Assembly (NCBI GenBank): GCA_050330195.1
Contig: JBHJOB010000003.1
Coordinates: 12,004-76,003, forward strand
Reading direction: 5' to 3'
Origin: JAHQVI01 sp050330195
GTDB taxonomy: Bacteria; Pseudomonadota; Alphaproteobacteria; Rhizobiales; Rhodomicrobiaceae
DNA length: 64,000 nucleotides
This document shows positions 7,936 through 15,829 of the stretch, one piece after another. A model generated the notes under the pieces. That model was not told where the DNA came from, ran no database searches, and saw only the letters and a program-made list of their open reading frames with translations. Positions within the stretch are counted from its first letter, which is position 1. Each line of letters opens with the position of its first letter. Position numbers and translations under genes: made by a program.

Positions 7936-9360
7936 TCATTTCTTCGCCAACTGCTTGTAGGTTTCCACATCCCGCAGGATGTCGTTCGCCTTGACCCAGT
8001 CCGGGGATCCTTCCGGCAAACCGAGCATGGCGCGTTCCGCATGAACCTTGGCATAATCGGCATTGCCTTCAAAGAAAAAGGCCTGCGCCGAGGCAAGCTG
8101 AGCCTCCGGAAGCCGGTTGAGACGGCCATAGGCCATGCCAAGCGCACGATAACCAACCACGGATTGCTTCTCCCGCAGCAGCGCCTTGCGCAGATGTTCG
8201 ATCGCCGACTTCAGATCGGCGGGATCGTTCGTCGCAACCAGCGCCTGTCCAAGCATGACACGTATCAGACCCGACTCCGGAGAAAGCGACACGGCTTTCT
8301 TCAGCGGACCGACTGCCGCCTTTGCCTTGCCGCTTTCCAGCAGGAACTGGCCTTTCAGCTCGTGGAAATACGCATTGTCGGGATAGTCCGCAATCAGGGC
8401 GTCGATCTCGCCCGCCGCCCCCTGAATGCCGGACGTGAAATAAAGCGTGATCGCGCGGGCATAGCGGGCCGGAAGGGTCCGGTCGGACTCGGGGTATTTC
8501 CGCAGCACGTAGCGGGCGTTGTTCTTGTTGGTGAAGGCTTCGAGCTTCGCGCGCACCATGTCATGGCGCAATTGCAGCGTCGGCGGATCCTTCTGGGAGA
8601 AATATGGGCTGCGCTCGGCAATATCCTGAAGCTGCGCGATGCGGGTCTGCGGCATCGGGTGGCTCTGGACATAGGGGTCGACATAGCTTACCGAGCCGAG
8701 CGACTGATCGGCAAAATGACGGAACGTTTCGATCATGCCGCGCGGGGACTGCTTCGTCTGCGTAAGATAGGACACCGCCGCCTGGTCGGCCGCGGATTCC
8801 TCGGCGCGTCTGTAGGACAGGAGCGAGCGCTGGATGATCGACGTCCCGCCATAGAGAACCGCAGCGCCGGCTTCGCCGACATCATTGCCACCGCCGGATA
8901 CAGCGCCGCCGACCATTGCGCCGATGCCGATCAGGTTCATGATCAGGGCAGCCGATTCCATCCGCGCCATCTGAACCTTGAGACGCGCCAGATGACCGCC
9001 GGCAATATGTCCGGCTTCATGTGCAATGACGCCGATGAGCTGGTTGGGCGTATCCGATTTCGTCATCGCGCCGACATGGATGAACATGTTCTGGCCATCG
9101 ATCACGAAGGCGTTGAAGGATCGCTGGTTGACGATGTGGATGTTGATGTTCTGCGAACTCAGGCCCGCGGCGCGAAAGATCGGCGCGGCGTAGTCGGTCA
9201 GCAACTCCTCGATTTCGGCGTCGCGAATGAGCCCTATCGCGTTGGCCTGCGCAACATTCGCAAGCAGCAGGATTGACATCAAGACTGTCAGGGTACAGCG
9301 CCGACCGGCGGCGGCAAGGCTGTACCAAGCGCGAGGCAAGCTTGGTTTGAGCACGGGCAT
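7936..9360 (-). CDS. M48-family metalloprotease with TPR region (BepA/YfgC-like)
   Basis: 474 residues. An N-terminal hydrophobic export signal (about 22-40) precedes an M48 peptidase domain with zinc motif HEAGH (114-118) and downstream RRAEESAADQAAV supplying the third ligand. The C-terminal half (about 300-474) is helical repeats of TPR type. BepA homologues degrade or assist misassembled outer-membrane proteins such as LptD. A glycine-rich membrane-like stretch (MVGGAVSGGGNDVG) follows the zinc motif. It is first gene of the M48-DsbA unit and diverges from the aminotransferase. Folding-quality control with the DsbA-like partner is a reasonable inference. Confidence 0.9.
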   Translation of the reverse strand: MPVLKPSLPRAWYSLAAAGRRCTLTVLMSILLLANVAQANAIGLIRDAEIEELLTDYAAPIFRAAGLSSQNINIHIVNQRSFNAFVIDGQNMFIHVGAMTKSDTPNQLIGVIAHEAGHIAGGHLARLKVQMARMESAALIMNLIGIGAMVGGAVSGGGNDVGEAGAAVLYGGTSIIQRSLLSYRRAEESAADQAAVSYLTQTKQSPRGMIETFRHFADQSLGSVSYVDPYVQSHPMPQTRIAQLQDIAERSPYFSQKDPPTLQLRHDMVRAKLEAFTNKNNARYVLRKYPESDRTLPARYARAITLYFTSGIQGAAGEIDALIADYPDNAYFHELKGQFLLESGKAKAAVGPLKKAVSLSPESGLIRVMLGQALVATNDPADLKSAIEHLRKALLREKQSVVGYRALGMAYGRLNRLPEAQLASAQAFFFEGNADYAKVHAERAMLGLPEGSPDWVKANDILRDVETYKQLAKK

Positions 9361-9468
9361 TCTCGTCTTTTTTAACAGAAGTTCGTCTGAAACCCATTTC
9401 GCTTGTCAAAGCGTATGCGAAACCTAGAGTGGCGGAGTTCGCCGGTCAACATCGCGAATATATGGGGA

Positions 9469-9491
9469 CACGATATCGTGATGGCATCACG
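9469..9491. promoter_or_regulatory. two overlapping palindromes in divergent promoter region
   Basis: CACGATATCGTG (9469-9480) is a perfect 12-bp palindrome and overlaps CGTGATGGCATCACG (9477-9491), 6-bp arms around 3 bases. They lie 70 bp upstream of the aminotransferase start and about 110 bp upstream of the M48 gene, suiting an operator. No regulator is identified. Confidence 0.45.
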
Positions 9492-9561
9492 TTTCATTCG
9501 GGGATAAGGCACCTTCATTTAGGCATAAGCATGACAAGATTTGAAGGAAGAGGTGAGCACG

Positions 9562-10761
9562 GTGCCGCAGCAACCGAAAAATGATGCGAATGCGAGGCGC
9601 ATGGTGCGCGCGTCATTGCGCAGCGAGATTTCGCCATTCGTCGTGATGGACATCATGCGCGCATCAGCCGAGCTTGAGGTCGCGGGCCGCAATATCGTCC
9701 ACATGGAGGTCGGCCAGCCCGGCACGCCCGCGCCGCGCATCGTGCGGGAAGCCGTCAAGGCGGCCATTGACCGGGACGTGCTCGGCTATACCGAGGCGCT
9801 GGGCATTCCTGGGCTGCGCGAAAGGATCGCCCGCCATTACCGGGACGCCTACGGTCTGGAGATCGGGCCCGAGCGGGTTGTTGTCACCGCGGGGTCGTCG
9901 GCGGGTTTCGTTCTGGCGTTTCTGGCGCTTTTCGATGCGGGAACGCCGATCCTGCTGCCGGAGCCGGGCTATCCCTGCTACCGGAACATCGTTCAGGCGC
10001 TGGGCCTCAAGCCCGTCAGCGTGCCGGTCGGTCCCGACGAGCGCTGGATGCCGACGCCGGAGCTGTTGACGCGCGCAGCCTCAAACGGCGGCGAGCCGAA
10101 GCCGGAAGGCATCCTGTTTGCCAGCCCCGCCAATCCGACGGGCACGGTGATGACGCCCCCTGCGCTCGCATCCATCTGCGAATGGTGCCGGACGCAAGGC
10201 GTCACGATCATATCGGATGAAATCTATCATGGGCTCACCTACGACACGCCCGCCGAGACGGCGTTGCGTTTCGACGACGAAGCCATCGTCATCAACAGCT
10301 TCTCGAAATATTTCTCCATGACCGGCTGGCGGATCGGCTGGATGGTCGTGCCGCCGCATCTGGTCCGCGCCGTGGAGCGTCTCGCCCAGAACTTCTATAT
10401 TTCGCCGACTACCGTTTCGCAGATCGGCGCGATCGCGGCATTCGACGCCATCGAGGAGCTTGAGGCGAACAAGGCGGTTTACGCGCGGAATCGCGAGTTC
10501 CTGATGGAAGAATTGCCATATGCGGGCTTTCGCAAGCTGGCCCCGGCCGATGGCGCCTTTTACTTCTATGCGGACATATCCGACCTGACCGATGACAGTC
10601 AGGCATTTGCGAAGATGCTGCTGGAAGAGCTGGGCGTCGCGGCCACGCCGGGCGTCGATTTCGATCCGGTGCGCGGACGGCAGTTCCTGCGTTTTTCCTA
10701 TGCCGGGACGCATGAAGCCATGGTGGAGGCGGTCAAGAGGCTGCGCACCCTGCGCGGGTGA
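9562..10761 (+). CDS. pyridoxal-phosphate aminotransferase, class I/II
   Basis: About 399 residues of fold-type I aminotransferase. NIVHMEVGQPGTPAPR is the substrate-side N-terminal motif, FASPANPTGTV and ISDEIYHGLTY bind PLP, and SFSKYFSMTGWRIGW contains the Schiff-base Lys. The substrate amino acid cannot be read from sequence; aspartate- or alanine-type is likely. There is no ATG. GTG 9562 is preferred because AAGGAAGAGG ends 8 bases upstream; GTG 9553 and TTG 9541 are alternatives. It stands alone, diverging from the M48 gene and converging on rne with a shared terminator. Confidence 0.88.
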   Translation: MPQQPKNDANARRMVRASLRSEISPFVVMDIMRASAELEVAGRNIVHMEVGQPGTPAPRIVREAVKAAIDRDVLGYTEALGIPGLRERIARHYRDAYGLEIGPERVVVTAGSSAGFVLAFLALFDAGTPILLPEPGYPCYRNIVQALGLKPVSVPVGPDERWMPTPELLTRAASNGGEPKPEGILFASPANPTGTVMTPPALASICEWCRTQGVTIISDEIYHGLTYDTPAETALRFDDEAIVINSFSKYFSMTGWRIGWMVVPPHLVRAVERLAQNFYISPTTVSQIGAIAAFDAIEELEANKAVYARNREFLMEELPYAGFRKLAPADGAFYFYADISDLTDDSQAFAKMLLEELGVAATPGVDFDPVRGRQFLRFSYAGTHEAMVEAVKRLRTLRG

Positions 10762-10797
10762 GGCAAACCGAGAGATTAGCCTGAGGGCAAGAATGAA

Positions 10798-10832
10798 AAT
10801 GCCCCGTTCCGGTTTGTCCGCAACGGGGCATT
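10798..10832. terminator. bidirectional intrinsic terminator between aminotransferase gene and rne
   Basis: AATGCCCCGTT (10798-10808) pairs perfectly with AACGGGGCATT (10822-10832) around a 13-base loop. On the minus strand it is followed by a short T run (10794-10797), fitting rne termination best. The two genes converge here. Confidence 0.8.
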
Positions 10833-10861
10833 CGATCTCAACACGTCATGACCGGCTCCGG

Positions 10862-13627
10862 TCAGGCGTCGCGCCGCTGCCACCAGCCGCGCTTGCTGCC
10901 CTTGGGCTTGGGCGGCGGCGGAGCTTTCGGCTCCTCGGCTATTGCTGTTTCGCCCTCGTGATCCGCTTCCAGAGTTTCGCCGCCGCCTTCATGACCGGAT
11001 TCGACTCCGTCGTCCTGCCCGTTGGCTTTTGCGGCGCCGTTGGCTGTCCTGGTCCGCGACCGGCTGCGCGGGTTGCGAAAGGAACGCGTATCATGACCGG
11101 CCTCTTCGTCGGCGCGGTCTGCCTCCTTTTCCGGCTCAGGCTCGGAAGGCGCTGGTTCGACAATCGCGGCAGGCGCTTCTGCTTCAGCCGCGACGGTCTG
11201 AGGTTGCTCCTCGCGGGGCTCGTCTCCTGCGGGCTGAGCGGTCGGGGTGTAATAGTCGGGCTGGTCACCCACCGGGCCAGGCTCGCCGCTTGCGGCAGCC
11301 TCGGACGTCTCCGATGCCTCCAGCGCCCCGGCTTCACCGCCGCGCGCCCCGCGCTGGTTTCGTCCCCCGCGACGTCCGCGCCGACGAGACCGTCTGCGCG
11401 GCTTCTCGCCATCCTCGCCGCTTTCGCCATCGGCCTGCGCGGCTTCGCGAGAGGCCGGGCGGGCCGCATCCTCGTCATCTTCGGAACTGTCCCGCTCGCT
11501 CGTGGCGGAAGCGCGGTTATCGTCGTAGCTTTCCTGATTGTCGTCGCGGCCGCGTCTGCGTCGGCGTTTGCGGCGCGAGCGGCCCTTGTCGTCCGCATTC
11601 TCGTCCTGCTCGGCCTCGAACGGCACGATGATCCGGTCGTTCTGGGAAATGGCGGCGCTTGCCGTTCCATCGCCCACAGCGACCGCGACCTTCTCAATGT
11701 AGAAATTCGCGCCCTGCATCTTGTCGCTCGCGAGCGCGCTGATCGTCACATTGTGGCGCGTTTCGATGTCATGCAGATAAGTGCGCTTCTGGTTCAGGAT
11801 ATAGAGAGCGACGTCCGGCGAGCAAATCGCGGCCAGATCGCAAGGCGTGTGCGTGCGCAGCCAGTCCTCAAGGCTCCGCAGAACCGAAAGCGCGACCGAC
11901 TCCGTTGAGCGCACCACACCGGTTCCCTGGCAATGCGGACATTGCGTGGTCGAGCCCTCGACCATCCCGGTGCGGATGCGCTGACGCGACATTTCCATCA
12001 GACCGAAATGGCTGATCCGGCCAACCTGGATCCGCGCCCGGTCGTTACGCAGGCATTCCTTCAGCTTCCGCTCGACGGAGCGATTGTTGCGCCGCTCCTC
12101 CATGTCGATGAAGTCGATGACGATCAGGCCGGCAAGGTCACGAAGACGGAGCTGGCGGGAAATTTCCTCCGCCGCTTCGAGATTGGTCTTGAGCGCCGTG
12201 TCCTCGATGGAGAATTCCCGCGTGGACTTGCCGGAGTTGACATCTACGGCAACGAGCGCTTCGGTCTGGTTGATGATGACGTAGCCGCCGGAGGGCAGCG
12301 TCACCTGCGGACTGAACATCGCATTGAGCTGCCGCTCGACCTCGTAGCGCGTGAATACCGGCTCGGGGTCCTTGTAGGGCTGGACGTTCTTGGCATGGCT
12401 CGGCATGAGCATGCGCATGAAGTCCTTGGCGTCGCGATAAGCGTCGTCGCCCGCGACCAGAACCTCGTCGATCTCGCGGCTGTAGAGATCGCGGATCGAG
12501 CGCTTAATCAGGTCGCCTTCCTCATAGACGAGGCATGGCGCGCTGGAGCCGAGCGTCAGATCGCGCACATTCTCCCAAAGCCGGAGCAGATATTCGTAAT
12601 CACGCTTGATCTCCGTTTTCGTGCGCGCCGCGCCCGCCGTGCGGATGATCAGGCCCATGCCCTCCGAGACGTCGAGTTCCTGTGCGATCTCGCGCAGTCT
12701 CTTCCGGTCGGCGGGGGATGCGATCTTGCGCGAAATTCCGCCGCCGCTGCCCGTATTCGGCATCAGCACGGTGTAGCGGCCGGCAAGCGAGAGATAGGTC
12801 GTCAGCGCCGCGCCTTTGTTGCCGCGTTCTTCCTTGACCACCTGAACGAGCAGGATCTGGCCACGCTTGATGACTTCCTGAATCTTGTAGGACCGGCGGC
12901 GGCGGCGGTGACGTTGCGGAAGTTCCTCAAGCGCGTCCTCGCTGCCGACGGACTCGACGTGATCGAGATCGCCATTTTCGTCGCCGGAGCCGTTCTCGTC
13001 GTCACCGTGCGAACCGCGTCCGTTGCGTTTCTTGCTGGTGACGGCTTCGACCGTTTCCACGCTGTCAGGGAACTCGTTCGTGGAGTGTGACGGAGCCTCA
13101 TCGTCGGCGGCGTCATCTTCGTCGCCATCCGCTCCCTTAGAGGAATATTTCGCAGCAGGCAAAGCGGCTTCAAGCGCAGCCGTCTGGCGGCTGTCGTCGC
13201 TGCCGTCCTCGGCGAAGGCGTCGTCAGCGCCAAATTCGTGAGTCGCTGATGCGGAACGCGCCCCCTCGATCTCATCCTCGCCAGCGCGGGCTTCCACAAC
13301 GTCGTCGATATCGTCGTCGGCGTCGTCACTCGCGGATTTGGGGTCGAATTCTTCATCCTTCAGCGCCTGCCTTTCGGCCATCGGCAACTGATAATAGTCA
13401 GGATGAATTTCGCTGAAGGCAAGAAATCCGTGACGGTTGCCGCCGTAATTTACAAATGCCGCCTGAAGCGAGGGTTCGACGCGAGTGACTTTGGCGAGAT
13501 ATATATTTCCTCTTAGTTGTTTTCTTGTTGCGGATTCGAAATCAAATTCTTCAACTCGATTGCCGCGAAGCACCACCACCCGGGTTTCTTCCGGGTGCGT
13601 GGCATCGATTAGCATTTTGTTTCCCAT
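10862..13627 (-). CDS. rne: ribonuclease E
   Basis: A 921-residue RNase E, the main endonuclease for mRNA decay and rRNA/tRNA maturation and scaffold of the degradosome. The S1 domain starts near residue 40 (IYLAKVTRVEPSLQAAFVNY) but is interrupted by an acidic, low-complexity insertion (about 93-240) ending in HRRRRRS, then resumes with GQILLVQVVKEERGNKGAAL. Catalytic Asp462 (VDVNSG) and Asp505 (IDFID) are 43 apart, as in E. coli. The zinc-link CPHC is at 563-566. Residues ~680-921 form a disordered Arg- and acid-rich scaffold. A long 5' region precedes the gene, where autoregulation would be expected. Confidence 0.97.
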   Translation of the reverse strand: MGNKMLIDATHPEETRVVVLRGNRVEEFDFESATRKQLRGNIYLAKVTRVEPSLQAAFVNYGGNRHGFLAFSEIHPDYYQLPMAERQALKDEEFDPKSASDDADDDIDDVVEARAGEDEIEGARSASATHEFGADDAFAEDGSDDSRQTAALEAALPAAKYSSKGADGDEDDAADDEAPSHSTNEFPDSVETVEAVTSKKRNGRGSHGDDENGSGDENGDLDHVESVGSEDALEELPQRHRRRRRSYKIQEVIKRGQILLVQVVKEERGNKGAALTTYLSLAGRYTVLMPNTGSGGGISRKIASPADRKRLREIAQELDVSEGMGLIIRTAGAARTKTEIKRDYEYLLRLWENVRDLTLGSSAPCLVYEEGDLIKRSIRDLYSREIDEVLVAGDDAYRDAKDFMRMLMPSHAKNVQPYKDPEPVFTRYEVERQLNAMFSPQVTLPSGGYVIINQTEALVAVDVNSGKSTREFSIEDTALKTNLEAAEEISRQLRLRDLAGLIVIDFIDMEERRNNRSVERKLKECLRNDRARIQVGRISHFGLMEMSRQRIRTGMVEGSTTQCPHCQGTGVVRSTESVALSVLRSLEDWLRTHTPCDLAAICSPDVALYILNQKRTYLHDIETRHNVTISALASDKMQGANFYIEKVAVAVGDGTASAAISQNDRIIVPFEAEQDENADDKGRSRRKRRRRRGRDDNQESYDDNRASATSERDSSEDDEDAARPASREAAQADGESGEDGEKPRRRSRRRGRRGGRNQRGARGGEAGALEASETSEAAASGEPGPVGDQPDYYTPTAQPAGDEPREEQPQTVAAEAEAPAAIVEPAPSEPEPEKEADRADEEAGHDTRSFRNPRSRSRTRTANGAAKANGQDDGVESGHEGGGETLEADHEGETAIAEEPKAPPPPKPKGSKRGWWQRRDA

Positions 13628-14386
13628 GTCTTATTGTCTCCCGCGCGTCAACGCGGCCAGGACCGGAAGCCCAGAAGATCGGGTTTGGAATTGGCTTGTG
13701 CATTGGGGCGCGTGCTATCGCTTGGCGTCCGGCTATGGGGCGACTTCGCGTAACACGCCAAACCGCGAGGCCCAGCGAAGCGCAATCGCTTCGGCATGGA
13801 GGGCCGCTTCTTTTGTGCGTGACGCGCATGTCGGAGCCGGAGCGCGAGGTCGTCATCATGTGTTTTGAATGCATGGACTGAAATCGCGGTGTCCAGAACA
13901 TCCAAATTCCTCAAAGTTAAGGCGCGAATCGTTATCTGTTCGATTTAACAACCCACGCCGCGTTCTCTCTTCGCGCCATTCAGAATTGCGAGAGGAACGA
14001 AAATTCCAAAATCGGGTGGCGCCGCCACGTCCCGTCAATCCGGTCGGTTGCGGTTGCCTTGCAGTGCATTACTCTCACCAACTAACCCATAACCTGAAGC
14101 TTCGGAACTCCAGGGGGGTGAGAATTCTTGCTCACGGATCACAATGCAAAGATATAGCCTGACCTTGCGGCGATGCCTCAATAGCCGACCGACGCTTCTG
14201 CCAATGGACCCATACGAGTCGCAGTAATACAGTTAGTCGCGGCTCTCGGCAAGTGCTACGGCTTTGCATAATTGTGCGTAACATCCAAATCACAACGTTA
14301 CCTTAATTCTCGTCTTTATAATCAAGCCGAAAACACGCATAGTGCCGCCGGTTCGAAGCCGGAAGCGGCAATAGAGGAGCGTCGCC
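13628..14386. other. long intergenic region upstream of rne and of the amidase gene
   Basis: Nearly 760 bp between divergent genes. It should contain the rne 5' leader and the amidase promoter. An imperfect hairpin is visible at 13961-13999 (CGTTCTCTCTTCGC against GCGAGAGGAACG). RNase E mRNAs often carry structured, self-cleaved leaders, but this role is not shown here. The short ORFs inside are rich in Arg/Pro/Ser, overlap each other and look like shadows. Confidence 0.5.
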
Positions 14387-15688
14387 GTGCCAATGGGCGC
14401 TGACACGGTAAGACTTGGAAATCTGATCGCATTTCTGCTCGCCAGCATGATCCTGGCAGTGATTCCGGCGTCAGCGGCGGCTGCGAATGAACGCGGGGCG
14501 GTGGCGCGGGACGCACGTGTCGGCGGCGACGAGAACCGCACGCGGTTTGTTGCCGACCTGTCGGAAACGGTGGAGTTCCGCGCCTTTCTGCTCGCCGATC
14601 CCTATCGAATCATCATCGACCTGCCGGAAGTCCAGTTCCAGATGCCCGGCGGCGTCGGCTGGGAAGGACGCGGCCTTGTCAGCGCATTTCGCTACGGCCT
14701 GTTCGCGCCCGGAAAATCACGTATCGTGATCGACGTGACCGGCCCCGTTCTCATCGACAAGGCCTTTGTCCGGGCCGCCGAAAACGGCCAGCCGGCGCGC
14801 CTTGTCGTCGACATCGTGCAGACGACGCAGAGCAATTTCGCCACGCAGCAGGAGCGTCAAAGCCTGCTACGCTCGATGTCGCCGAACGGCTTTCAGACCA
14901 GCACCGAGTCAATGATCGACGGCGCCGATCCCGACGCCTCAAGGAGCGCGGCCAACGCCGGAAAACCGATTATCGTTCTGGACCCGGGACACGGAGGCGT
15001 TGATCCTGGCGCCATCAGCGTCGGCGGAAATTATGAGAAGGACATTGTCTTCGAGTTTTGCAAGATCCTCAAGGCGAAGCTGGAGAAAACGGGGAACTAC
15101 CGCGTCCTCATGACGCGGGACGAGGACATCTTCATATCGCTCGACGATCGCGTCGAGTTCGCCCGCAAGCAACAGGCGAATCTGCTGATTTCCCTGCACG
15201 CCGACGCGCTGGACCCCAAGCATCCGCTGGTCAACGCGAGGGCGATCAAGGAAACGCGCGGCGCCAGTGTCTACACCCTGTCGGAAGAAGCGTCGGACGA
15301 ACTTGCAAAAATCATCGCGGCGCGCGAAAACCGGTCCGACGTGCTCGCCGGCGTCGAATTGCCGGGCGGTACGGATGACGATCTGGCAAGCATCCTGATC
15401 GACCTAATGCACCGGGAAACCAAGAATCTCTCGGTTTCCTTTGCAAAAACGCTGCTCAGCGGACTTGACGGGGCAGCCGAACTTACGAACAGTCCGCACC
15501 GGTTTGCGAATTTCCGCGTCCTCAAGGCGCAGGATGTTCCTTCGGTGCTCATGGAACTTGGATATTTGAGCAATAGCGCGGACGAATCGGACTTGACCTC
15601 CGAAAAGTGGCGGTCAAAGGTCACCGACGCTATGGTAGAAGCGATTGGCGCGTTTTTTGCCAAGAGGATGGTAAGCGTTCCAGGCTAG
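14387..15688 (+). CDS. N-acetylmuramoyl-L-alanine amidase (AmiC-type, AMIN + Amidase_3)
   Basis: 433 residues. A signal peptide (about 8-34, ending SAAAA), an AMIN domain (about 50-150; RTRFVADLSETVEFRAFLL) that targets peptidoglycan/septum, and a zinc amidase domain from about 198 with IVLDPGHGGVDPGA (zinc His), LLISLHADAL and a C-terminal VLMELGYLSN with the catalytic Glu. It cuts the MurNAc-L-Ala bond during cell separation. GTG 14387 is preferred because GAGGAG lies 7 bases upstream; ATG 14393 is the alternative. It is followed by mrcA on the same strand. Confidence 0.93.
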   Translation: MPMGADTVRLGNLIAFLLASMILAVIPASAAAANERGAVARDARVGGDENRTRFVADLSETVEFRAFLLADPYRIIIDLPEVQFQMPGGVGWEGRGLVSAFRYGLFAPGKSRIVIDVTGPVLIDKAFVRAAENGQPARLVVDIVQTTQSNFATQQERQSLLRSMSPNGFQTSTESMIDGADPDASRSAANAGKPIIVLDPGHGGVDPGAISVGGNYEKDIVFEFCKILKAKLEKTGNYRVLMTRDEDIFISLDDRVEFARKQQANLLISLHADALDPKHPLVNARAIKETRGASVYTLSEEASDELAKIIAARENRSDVLAGVELPGGTDDDLASILIDLMHRETKNLSVSFAKTLLSGLDGAAELTNSPHRFANFRVLKAQDVPSVLMELGYLSNSADESDLTSEKWRSKVTDAMVEAIGAFFAKRMVSVPG

Positions 15689-15829
15689 TGAGCAAACTCT
15701 GACAATACAGCACGCCCACTGGCTCTGCCGGAGGCCTGCCGTTCAGAAACATCATGCATATATCAAGACTTGGTCACTGCCTGTCTTTCGCATGAACAAA
15801 CAAGCAAGAAGCTGGATCAGAAGCAAGCG

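Noticed and set aside
13869..14162. 97-codon frame upstream of the amidase gene
   Set aside because: Arg/Ser/Pro-rich and without SD or relatives; likely non-coding leader sequence.
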